Notes under the pieces: model-generated
Database searches by the model: none
What the model saw: only the letters and a program-made list of their open reading frames with translations
What the model was told of the DNA's origin: nothing
DNA from: an uncultured Prevotellaceae bacterium
Lineage (GTDB): Bacteria; Bacteroidota; Bacteroidia; Bacteroidales; Muribaculaceae
Length of the DNA stretch: 64,000 nucleotides
Direction: 5' to 3'
Assembly (NCBI GenBank): GCA_937898675.1
Contig: CALEJB010000049.1
Coordinates: 1-64,000 of the forward strand
Shown here: piece after piece, positions 17,701 through 25,769 of the stretch
Layout: each line of letters opens with the position of its first letter
How positions within the stretch are numbered: the first letter of the stretch is position 1
Translations under genes and position numbers: made by a program

Positions 17701-19647
17701 ATGCTCAGGATAAAGAAACTATATACATTCATGCTGCAAAGGTTCTTGCCGAGGTTCCTGATGACCTTCTGCATCTGCCTTTTTATCGTTATGATGCAGT
17801 TCCTGTGGCGCTACATTGACGAGCTGGTGGGCAAGGGCCTGAGCATCGACGTGGTGGCCGAGCTGTTCTTCTATGCCGCGCTGTCGATGGTGCCGCTGGC
17901 GCTGCCGCTGAGCATCCTGCTGGCATCGCTGATGACCTTTGGCGACCTGGGCGAGCACGTCGAACTGACGGCGCTCAAGTCGTCGGGCATCTCGCTGATG
18001 ACGATTATCAAGCCGCTGGCGGTGCTGATGGTGGTAGTGAGCATCGGTGCCTTCTTCTTCCAGAACTATGTGATTCCCAAGTCGCAGGTGAAGATGTGGA
18101 CGCTGCTGTTCTCGATGCGGCAGACCTCCCCCACCCTCGACATCCCCGAGGGCGCCGTGTACAGCCAAATCCCCGGTTACAACATCTATGTCAAGCACAA
18201 GGACAAAGAGCGCGACATGCTGTACAACATGCTCATCTATGACGTGTCGGAGGGCACGACCTATCCCCGCATTGTCGCCGCCGACAGCGGACGCCTGAGC
18301 ATGACCGAGGACAAGGCCCACCTGGTGCTCACCCTATACAAAGGCTCGTGGTATGAAGAGATGAGAGGAGGCGGAGGCGTGAGCGGCATGAGCAACGAAC
18401 TGTACCGCCGCGAGACGTTCCACGACAAGGAAATCATGATTCCCTACGACGCCAACTTCACGCGCATGGACGACCAGTCGATGAAGGAGCAATATGTGGG
18501 CAAGAACATCGCCCAGCTGCGTCACACCATCGATTCGGTGCGCCTCAAGGTTGACTCGGCGGCCCAGGTCATCCTGGACAAGTGGAACACCACGCCGGTG
18601 TGCGGTGTCGCGGCCAACCGCACGGTTTTCAAGGACGGCAAGATGGTGCAAGAGCGGGTGCCCGAGGTCAAACTGGAAAAACCCGTGGACGTTGACAAAC
18701 TGCTCGGCGAACTGCCGCCCGCCGAGCAGCGCCAAATTCTCAACCAAGCGCTCATGCGCTCCACCTCGTCCATCCAGGATATGCAGTTCCAGGGCTATAC
18801 TGTCGCCGACGACAATTATGTCATACGCCGGCACGAGATAGAGTTGCTCAAGAAATTCACGCTGTCGCTGGCATGCCTGATATTCTTCTTTATCGGCGCT
18901 CCGCTGGGCGCCATCATTCGCAAGGGCGGCCTGGGCACACCCATCGTCATCTCGGTGCTGCTGTTCATCGTCTATTACATCATCGACAACAGCGGATACA
19001 AGTTGGCGCGCGACGGCCGCTGGGAGGTGTGGCAAGGCATCTGGCTCAGCTCGGCGGTGCTGATGCCGCTGGGCATATTCCTAACCAAGAAGGCCGTCAA
19101 CGACTCGGCGGTGTTCAATCCCGACGCATGGCTCAACTTCATCCGCCGCTTTACGGGCTTGCACCAGACGCGCAAACTCGCCGCTAAGGAGGTTATTATC
19201 AACGAGGTGGCTCCCGTCGAGGCAATGGTGCGGATTACCGCCCTCGACGGCGCCTGCCAACAGTTCCTCGAGCGCTACAAGGGGCGACAGCGCTACATCG
19301 ACTACTGGCGAGAAGGCTATGACAAGGCCGCAATCAAGGCGCTGGCCGGGCAGGTGGACGACGTGGTGGACTACCTCTCCAACTCGCGCGACCAAATGGT
19401 GCTCAACAAGGCCATGGACTATCCCGTCATCCGCCAACTGCTCACCTACAGCCCCTGCGGCAACCGCGCTGTGGGCGCCGTCATTGCCGCCCTGTTCCCC
19501 GTGGGGCTGCCGGGATGGCTTGTGGGCATGAGACATCAGCAAAACCTCAAGCGCGATGTGCGCTTGACAGCCAAAACCTGTGAACAGCTCGTGGCTATCT
19601 TCAACGGAGAGTACAGCCGCGAGATGGAATATAAAGACAGTAGATAG
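17701..19647 (+). CDS. LptF/LptG family permease
   Basis: A 648-residue inner-membrane protein of the YjgP/YjgQ family. The N-terminus (FMLQRFLPRFLMTFCICLFIVMMQFLWR begins at residue 10) is the first membrane helix, followed by a helix near 55-80 and one near 100-125. A periplasmic domain follows, and a second helix group lies near 390-475 with FFFIGAPLGAIIRKGGLG, which is characteristic. In LptB2FG this subunit takes lipopolysaccharide from the inner membrane to the LptC/A bridge. A long soluble C-terminal part (about 170 residues) goes beyond the usual 350-400 residues of the proteobacterial protein. The matching ATPase LptB is encoded separately at 42494. It is followed after 19 bases by ribBA, likely in the same operon. 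Confidence 0.88.
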   Translation: MLRIKKLYTFMLQRFLPRFLMTFCICLFIVMMQFLWRYIDELVGKGLSIDVVAELFFYAALSMVPLALPLSILLASLMTFGDLGEHVELTALKSSGISLMTIIKPLAVLMVVVSIGAFFFQNYVIPKSQVKMWTLLFSMRQTSPTLDIPEGAVYSQIPGYNIYVKHKDKERDMLYNMLIYDVSEGTTYPRIVAADSGRLSMTEDKAHLVLTLYKGSWYEEMRGGGGVSGMSNELYRRETFHDKEIMIPYDANFTRMDDQSMKEQYVGKNIAQLRHTIDSVRLKVDSAAQVILDKWNTTPVCGVAANRTVFKDGKMVQERVPEVKLEKPVDVDKLLGELPPAEQRQILNQALMRSTSSIQDMQFQGYTVADDNYVIRRHEIELLKKFTLSLACLIFFFIGAPLGAIIRKGGLGTPIVISVLLFIVYYIIDNSGYKLARDGRWEVWQGIWLSSAVLMPLGIFLTKKAVNDSAVFNPDAWLNFIRRFTGLHQTRKLAAKEVIINEVAPVEAMVRITALDGACQQFLERYKGRQRYIDYWREGYDKAAIKALAGQVDDVVDYLSNSRDQMVLNKAMDYPVIRQLLTYSPCGNRAVGAVIAALFPVGLPGWLVGMRHQQNLKRDVRLTAKTCEQLVAIFNGEYSREMEYKDSR

Positions 19648-19666
19648 ATAACAACCATAAAGACAA

Positions 19667-20881
19667 ATGGAGGAAATTAAATTAAATACCATTGATGAGG
19701 CCGTGGAACAACTCAAACGCGGCGAATTTGTGATTGTCGTTGACGACGAGGACCGTGAAAACGAGGGCGATTTCATCATCGCCGCCGAGATGGTCACCGA
19801 GGAAAAGGTCAACTTCATGATGCGCGAGGGCCGCGGCGTGCTTTGCACCCCGCTCACGGCCGAGCGCTGCCACAAGCTGGAACTGAACATGCAGGTGGAC
19901 GACAATACCTCAATGCTGGGAACGCCGTTTACCGTGACCGTTGACCTGCTGGCGGGATGCACCACGGGCGTGTCGATGCACGACCGCGCCATGACCATCA
20001 GGGCCCTTGCCAATCCCGACTCGAGGCCGCAGGACTTTGGCCGCCCCGGCCATGTGAACCCGCTGCGGGCCGTGGACAAGGGCGTGCTCAAACGTGCGGG
20101 CCACACCGAGGCCTCCATCGACCTGATGCGCATTGCGGGACTGCAGCCCGCCGCCGCGCTCATCGAAATCATCAACCCCGACGGCACGATGGCCCGCCTG
20201 CCACAACTTGTCAAGGTGGCCGAGAAATTCAATATGCCCATCATCACCATCAAGGACTTGATTGCCTACCGTCTGCGCACCGAGAAGGTGGTCGAAGTGG
20301 GCGACGAGGTGGACCTGCCCACCCAGTACGGGCATTTCAAGCTTATCCCTTTCAAGCAGATCAACAACGGACGCGAACACATCGCCCTCATCAAGGGTGA
20401 GTGGAAACCTGGCGAATCGATACTAGTGCGCGTCCATTCCTCATGCGCCACGGGCGACATTTTCGGTTCGATGCGCTGCGAGTGCGGTGAACAACTGCAC
20501 ATGGCCATGCAAATGATTGAGAAAGAGGGAAAAGGCGTCGTGGTGTACATGAACCAGGAGGGTCGCGGAATCGGCCTAATGAATAAAATCAAGGCTTACA
20601 AGCTTCAAGAAAACGGTTATGACACCGTAGACGCCAACCTGCACTTGGGATTCAAGCCCGATGAGCGCGACTATGGCGTTGGCGCCAATATCCTGCGCAT
20701 TCTGGGTGTTACCAAGATGAGGCTCATGACCAACAACCCCATTAAGCGCGTTGGCCTGGAGAGCTATGGCCTGGAAGTGGTGGAGAATGTCCCTATTGAA
20801 GTCAAGCCCAACAAGTATAACGAGTTCTACATGCACACCAAGAAGACTCGCATGGGCCACAACCTGCATGAGGTGGAATAA
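19667..20881 (+). CDS. ribBA: Bifunctional DHBP synthase / GTP cyclohydrolase II
   Basis: This fusion enzyme (404 residues) starts both branches of riboflavin synthesis. The N-terminal half (1-205) is 3,4-dihydroxy-2-butanone 4-phosphate synthase; it carries DDEDRENEGDF (residues 26-36) and a conserved segment GCTTGVSMHDRA near residue 100. The C-terminal half (from about 210) is GTP cyclohydrolase II with zinc ligands in SSCATGD, MRCECGEQ and the catalytic segment NQEGRGIGL. The length is typical. It lies between an LptF/G-type permease gene and an HD hydrolase gene with gaps of 19 and 8 bases, so it is probably co-transcribed. No FMN riboswitch is visible in front of it. Confidence 0.95.
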   Translation: MEEIKLNTIDEAVEQLKRGEFVIVVDDEDRENEGDFIIAAEMVTEEKVNFMMREGRGVLCTPLTAERCHKLELNMQVDDNTSMLGTPFTVTVDLLAGCTTGVSMHDRAMTIRALANPDSRPQDFGRPGHVNPLRAVDKGVLKRAGHTEASIDLMRIAGLQPAAALIEIINPDGTMARLPQLVKVAEKFNMPIITIKDLIAYRLRTEKVVEVGDEVDLPTQYGHFKLIPFKQINNGREHIALIKGEWKPGESILVRVHSSCATGDIFGSMRCECGEQLHMAMQMIEKEGKGVVVYMNQEGRGIGLMNKIKAYKLQENGYDTVDANLHLGFKPDERDYGVGANILRILGVTKMRLMTNNPIKRVGLESYGLEVVENVPIEVKPNKYNEFYMHTKKTRMGHNLHEVE

Positions 20882-20889
20882 TAGCCGTA

Positions 20890-21531
20890 ATGCAACGCAA
20901 TTTCGACGAAATAGAACGCTTCCTGGAAGAAACCATTGTGCCGCGGTATGATGGCTTTGACGCCGGTCATCGGCGCGACCACGTCCTCACGGTAATGGCC
21001 CAGGCAATGCAGATGGCGCAATACTATCCCGAGGCCGACAAATGCATGCTGCTCACGGCGGCGGCCTGCCACGACCTGGGGCTCGCATTCGGGCGCGAGG
21101 AACACCACATTCACAGCGCCCGCATCATCCGCAGTGACGAGCGCCTGAAACGCTGGTTTTCCCAAGACGAAATTGAGATAATCGCCGATGCCGCCGAGGA
21201 CCACCGCGCTTCGAGTGACCATGAACCAAGGACCATATATGGGCGCATCGTTTCGGAAGCCGACCGCATGATTGACGGTGACATTATCGTCAGGCGCGCC
21301 CTTCAATATGGCCTTGCCCACGAGCCGCAGCTCGACCGTGAGGGCCAATACGCCCGCCTCATGGAACACATGCGCGAGAAATATGCTCTGGGCGGTTACC
21401 TGCGCCTGTGGATTCCCGAGAGCGACAATGCCCGCAATCTTGAGGCGTTCAGGCGGCTGCTCGCCGACACCACGGCATTCCGACAAATGTTTGACCGAAT
21501 TTATGATACCTTGGCAGGTCATGGCTTGTAA
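20890..21531 (+). CDS. HD domain metal-dependent phosphohydrolase
   Basis: A 213-residue soluble protein. The metal-binding pattern of the HD superfamily is visible: His in GHRRDHVL (about residue 26), the HD doublet in ACHDLGL (about 59-60), further His in EEHHIHSAR and an Asp in EADRMIDGD. These proteins hydrolyse phosphate esters, often of nucleotides; the substrate here is unknown. The gene sits 8 bases after ribBA and 27 bases before the endonuclease gene. Confidence 0.8.
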   Translation: MQRNFDEIERFLEETIVPRYDGFDAGHRRDHVLTVMAQAMQMAQYYPEADKCMLLTAAACHDLGLAFGREEHHIHSARIIRSDERLKRWFSQDEIEIIADAAEDHRASSDHEPRTIYGRIVSEADRMIDGDIIVRRALQYGLAHEPQLDREGQYARLMEHMREKYALGGYLRLWIPESDNARNLEAFRRLLADTTAFRQMFDRIYDTLAGHGL

Positions 21532-21558
21532 AGAAGTAATGGCAAAACAGCATCAATT

Positions 21559-23364
21559 ATGAAAAAATACTGCATTTCAACACTTTTCCTGCTTGTGGGA
21601 TTGACGGCGTGGGCCGATGCGCCCAGCGGATATTACAATAATGCCGTGGGCAAGAAAAACGAGGCTTTGATGACCGCCCTCGAGGGCATTGTCTATAGCC
21701 ACACCGAACTCTCCTACGGATATCTGTGGACGGCATTTGACTACACCGACTTGGGCGACGACGGCTATTACATCGATATGTACTCCAACTGCAAGTACGA
21801 CAACCAGTCGGACCACACGGCTGGAGCTTCCCATGTGGGAGAAGGCATCAACCGTGAACACTCCATGCCCAAGAGCTGGTTTGGAAGCATGACGCCGTCT
21901 TACACCGACCTGCACATGCTCATCCCCACAGATGCCTATGTGAACCAGCGCCGCAACAACTACCCCTACGGGGTGTGCGCCGACGGCAACACATATACCC
22001 ATGGTTCATACACCATGCGCGGCAAACTGGGCACAAGCACCTATGACGGATACACCCAGACCGTGTTTGAACCCGATGATGAATTCAAGGGCGACTTTGC
22101 CCGCATCTATTTCTATATGGTCACATGTTACAAGAGCAGTGTGCACAATTGGCCCGGAAGCGACCAGCTGGACTATGCCGCTAACGGATACAAAGCTTTC
22201 TCGACCTGGTCGATGAATATGCTCCTGGAGTGGCATCGCGCCGATCCCGTCAGCGCCAAGGAAATTGCGCGCAACGAGGGTGTCTATGGCCAGCAGGGCA
22301 ACCGCAACCCCTTTGTGGACCATCCCGAATTGGCGGAGTACATTTGGGGCAGCAAGCAAGGCACCGCATGGAGCGGCGACGACTCTGTTGACCCGATTAC
22401 CAAGGATGTTCCCGAACTCTACGCCGCCGACACTACGGCAGTGACCCACAATAGCTTTCGTGCCGATTGGAGCCGCGAGGAACATGTGTCAAGTTACACA
22501 TTGCAAGTCAACAAAGTTGAGGATTCACAGGAGCTCACATTGCTGCTTACTGAAAATTTCTCAAACATGAAGGCCTACAAGGACGGCTCTTCGGACATCA
22601 GCGGTTTGATGGATGACTATGCCGACAATCCTGGATGGACCGGCTATAAGTTATATGAGGCCGCTAACCACGGCGTGAAGGTCGGCACCAGTTCCACTGC
22701 GGGTTATCTGATTAGCCCCGAATTGGCGCTGGGCCGCACCGTGTCGGTTGCCTTTAATGCCAAGAGCTGGATTAACAGCAAGGGTGTGAGCGACGGCAGT
22801 TCGGTCATCGTTGCGTGCGGTAACGCTTGTGACACCATCGCCCTAAGCGAGAACGAGACGAACTATGCGGTAGTGCTTGAGAACTGCAACGGCAAGAACA
22901 TCAAGTTCTCGATGACCGCTGGTGGCAAGCGTTTCTATATCTATAACGCCAATATCTATAATGGCAACCTGGAAGATTTGACCTGTGCCCCCCGCCGCGC
23001 GGTCGTTGAGAAAGGCGATTCCACCGTCCGCACCATCAGCGGCATTACCGACACCTGCTACACCGTCGCCGCGTTGCAAAACGGCACATTTGAATATAAG
23101 GTCAAGGCGGTATATACCGACGGCACCCAGAGCGTGTGGTCCAACACCGAGTATGTGACCCTGAAAGCCGGCAGCGACTTCCTCATTGGCGACATCAACA
23201 GCGACGGTGAGGTGAATGTGGGCGACCTGAGCACACTGATTGACTATCTATTGGGCGGATATCCCTATGGTTTTAACAAGAGTGCCGCCGACGTAAACAA
23301 CGACAATGAGATTAATGTCGGTGATGTCAGCGCTCTCATTGACCGGCTGCTAAGCGGCAAATAA
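21559..23364 (+). CDS. Secreted endonuclease I family nuclease with FN3-like and dockerin-like C-terminus
   Basis: A 601-residue exported protein with a signal peptide (residues 1-19, ending TAWA). Residues 40-280 are the endonuclease I domain with the catalytic segment INREHSMPKSWFG (near 98-110) and the following DLHMLIPTDA and NNYPYG segments of the beta-beta-alpha metal nuclease fold. A beta-sandwich follows (around 330-470), then a fibronectin-III-like stretch (about 475-540). The last 58 residues hold two calcium-loop repeats, GDINSDGEVNVGDLSTLID and ADVNNDNEINVGDVSALID, as in dockerin domains. It likely degrades extracellular DNA. The dockerin-like tail is a known theme in Bacteroidales secreted proteins, but its partner is unknown. 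Confidence 0.88.
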   Translation: MKKYCISTLFLLVGLTAWADAPSGYYNNAVGKKNEALMTALEGIVYSHTELSYGYLWTAFDYTDLGDDGYYIDMYSNCKYDNQSDHTAGASHVGEGINREHSMPKSWFGSMTPSYTDLHMLIPTDAYVNQRRNNYPYGVCADGNTYTHGSYTMRGKLGTSTYDGYTQTVFEPDDEFKGDFARIYFYMVTCYKSSVHNWPGSDQLDYAANGYKAFSTWSMNMLLEWHRADPVSAKEIARNEGVYGQQGNRNPFVDHPELAEYIWGSKQGTAWSGDDSVDPITKDVPELYAADTTAVTHNSFRADWSREEHVSSYTLQVNKVEDSQELTLLLTENFSNMKAYKDGSSDISGLMDDYADNPGWTGYKLYEAANHGVKVGTSSTAGYLISPELALGRTVSVAFNAKSWINSKGVSDGSSVIVACGNACDTIALSENETNYAVVLENCNGKNIKFSMTAGGKRFYIYNANIYNGNLEDLTCAPRRAVVEKGDSTVRTISGITDTCYTVAALQNGTFEYKVKAVYTDGTQSVWSNTEYVTLKAGSDFLIGDINSDGEVNVGDLSTLIDYLLGGYPYGFNKSAADVNNDNEINVGDVSALIDRLLSGK

Positions 23365-23389
23365 GATTGATTGCCGATTAACAAAAGTC

Positions 23390-23419
23390 ATGAGCCGGGG
23401 GTTTATATTTCCGGCTCAT
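23390..23419 (+). terminator. Hairpin after the endonuclease gene
   Basis: A perfect 9-bp stem (ATGAGCCGG at 23390-23398, CCGGCTCAT at 23411-23419) lies 26 bases after the stop codon. There is no T-run after it, so this is a probable rather than certain terminator. Confidence 0.5.
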
Positions 23420-23523
23420 AATAGTGATTGGCATGGTTATTGCTTATTCCATACAATAAAACGGACAGTGAACATGACTGATTTCACTTGCTGTTGCTGG
23501 ATGACAAAAACTTACATAAATAT

Positions 23524-25695
23524 ATGATTAACGAACAAGACAAACATCAACATCGTCACTGGCAGGAAGATATTGACCTTCCCCGATCTGGGGCCGAATT
23601 CCCTGAAGAGGAGGATGACGATGACGAGATGCCTGGTGGCACATCGTCGGGCGACGGAGACACCGAGGGCGCTTCATTCGCCAGCAAATCCCGACGAAAT
23701 GTCAGTCGGGGTGACAATTCTGGCACACCCGTCATCGACAAATATGGCAAGGACATTACCCGTGAGGCTGCCGAAGGGCGGCTTGACCCCGTGGTGGGCC
23801 GTGACGTGGAAATCGAGCGTCTGGTTCAAATCCTCAGCCGGCGCAAGAAGAACAATCCCGTAATGATTGGCGAACCCGGTGTGGGCAAGAGCGCCATTAT
23901 CGATGGACTGGCCAACCGCATAGTGCAACGCAAGGTGGCGCGCACCCTCATGGACAAGCGCATCATTGCGCTCGACATGGCGGCCCTGGTGGCTGGAACA
24001 AAGTACCGCGGTCAGTTCGAGGAACGCATCAAGGCGGTCATTGACGAGGTGAGCGCCAACAAGAATATCATCGTTTTTATTGACGAAATCCATAACATCG
24101 TGGGTGCCGGCAACGCCAGCGGGTCGATGGATGCCGCCAATCTGCTCAAACCCGCCCTTGCGCGCGGACAGTTCCAATGCATAGGCGCTACCACCCTCGA
24201 CGAGTACCGCAAGTCCATCGAAAAAGACGGAGCGCTGGAGCGCCGTTTCCAGAAAGTCCTTGTCGAGCCCACCACCGTTGAGCAGACACTCGAAATCCTT
24301 CACAACATCAAGGAGATGTATGAGAAGCACCATGGCGTGTGCTACACCGAGGAGGCCCTGCGTGCCTGCGTGATGCTGACCGACCGTTACATCAGCGACC
24401 GCTTCTTCCCCGACAAGGCGATTGACGCCATGGACGAGGCTGGTTCGCGCGTGCATATCACCAAGGTGAATACGCCCAAGGAGATTGAGGATTTGGAACG
24501 ACGCATCGTCGAAGCCAATGAGAACAAGTTCAAGGCCGTGCAGGCTCAAAACTTTGAAAGCGCCGCCTCCTACCGTGACCAGCAAGAGTCCCTCAAGGAG
24601 GAGCTGCGTGCCGCCAAGGAACGCTGGGAACAAGAACTGGACAAGGTGCGCGAGACCGTTGACGAGGCCGCCATCGCCGAGGTCGTCGCCATGATGACCG
24701 GCGTGCCGGCCCAGCGCATCGCCCAGAGCGAAGGCATCCGCCTGCTGGGCATGACCGACGAACTCAAAAAGCAGGTCGTGGGCCAGGACGAGGCCATAGA
24801 AAAAATTGCCCGCAGCATCCGCCGCAACCGCGCCGGATTGCGTGACCCCAAGCGTCCCATCGGCTCATTCATGTTCTTGGGACCGACGGGCGTGGGCAAG
24901 ACTTTGCTTGCCAAGAAACTGGCTGAATTCCTGTTCAACTCACAAGATGCCCTCATCCGTGTGGACATGAGCGAATATATGGAGAAATTCAATGTTTCCC
25001 GTCTCGTGGGAGCGCCTCCGGGCTATGTGGGATATGAAGAAGGCGGACAGTTGACCGAAAAGGTGCGCCGACACCCATACAGCGTCGTGCTGCTCGACGA
25101 GATTGAGAAAGCCCATCCCGATGTGTTCAACATGCTGTTGCAGGTGCTTGATGAAGGCGCTTTAACCGATGGTCTAGGACGCAAAGTGGACTTCAAGAAC
25201 ACCATCATCATCATGACCTCCAACATCGGCACCAGGGAGTTGAAAGACTTTGGCGCTGGCGTGGGATTTAACGCCAACCAGCTGACAAAGGAACGCAGCG
25301 ACTCGGTTATCCGCAAAGCGTTGCACCGCCAATTCTCGCCCGAGTTCCTGAACCGTGTGGACGACATCGTGACCTTTGGCTCGCTTGAACATGACAGCAT
25401 CCTCAAGATTGTTGACATTGAGCTGGCCGGGTTCTTCAAACGCGTCGAGGAAAACGGTTTAACGCTTGAGATTACTCCAGCGGCCAAGGAAATGGTGGCT
25501 GACCACGGCTTTGATATCCAGTATGGCGCCCGTCCCCTCAAGCGCGCCATCCAGAGCGAGATTGAGGATCCCTTGAGCGACATGCTGCTGCGTGATGCCG
25601 CCAAGAGCGGAGACACCATTGTGATTGATGTTGAAAGCGGCAAAATCAACGCAACCATACGCAAGAAACCCGAGGTGGCCCAAACCGAGGCTTAA
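23524..25695 (+). CDS. ClpC/ClpA-like AAA+ unfoldase lacking the Clp N-domain
   Basis: A 724-residue Hsp100 ATPase. The first AAA+ module carries Walker A GEPGVGKS (about residue 118), Walker B IVFIDEIH and a sensor segment; a UVR-like coiled middle region follows (near 340-390). The second carries GPTGVGKT (about 456), VVLLDEIEKAHPDV and the D2-small ARPLKRAIQ motif. The usual Clp_N double repeat (about 150 residues) is absent; in its place are about 70 residues that are acidic and Gly/Ser-rich. ATG 23524 is chosen over an in-frame TTG at 23488. An IGF/LGF loop for ClpP docking was not identified with certainty, so work with ClpP is likely but not shown. No TAnnTTTG box is evident in the 159 bases upstream. 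Confidence 0.88.
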   Translation: MINEQDKHQHRHWQEDIDLPRSGAEFPEEEDDDDEMPGGTSSGDGDTEGASFASKSRRNVSRGDNSGTPVIDKYGKDITREAAEGRLDPVVGRDVEIERLVQILSRRKKNNPVMIGEPGVGKSAIIDGLANRIVQRKVARTLMDKRIIALDMAALVAGTKYRGQFEERIKAVIDEVSANKNIIVFIDEIHNIVGAGNASGSMDAANLLKPALARGQFQCIGATTLDEYRKSIEKDGALERRFQKVLVEPTTVEQTLEILHNIKEMYEKHHGVCYTEEALRACVMLTDRYISDRFFPDKAIDAMDEAGSRVHITKVNTPKEIEDLERRIVEANENKFKAVQAQNFESAASYRDQQESLKEELRAAKERWEQELDKVRETVDEAAIAEVVAMMTGVPAQRIAQSEGIRLLGMTDELKKQVVGQDEAIEKIARSIRRNRAGLRDPKRPIGSFMFLGPTGVGKTLLAKKLAEFLFNSQDALIRVDMSEYMEKFNVSRLVGAPPGYVGYEEGGQLTEKVRRHPYSVVLLDEIEKAHPDVFNMLLQVLDEGALTDGLGRKVDFKNTIIIMTSNIGTRELKDFGAGVGFNANQLTKERSDSVIRKALHRQFSPEFLNRVDDIVTFGSLEHDSILKIVDIELAGFFKRVEENGLTLEITPAAKEMVADHGFDIQYGARPLKRAIQSEIEDPLSDMLLRDAAKSGDTIVIDVESGKINATIRKKPEVAQTEA

Positions 25696-25711
25696 CCCAT
25701 ACAGCCCAACA

Positions 25712-25746
25712 ACAAGGGAACGACTCACACTGGGTCGTTCCCTTGT
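25712..25746. terminator. Bidirectional terminator between clp gene and tamL
   Basis: A perfect 13-bp inverted repeat (25712-25724 with 25734-25746, nine-base loop) lies between the convergent Clp-like and tamL genes, 16 bases after the first and 23 bases after the second. Confidence 0.8.
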
Positions 25747-25769
25747 TTATATTGTGTGTACATCTGCAA

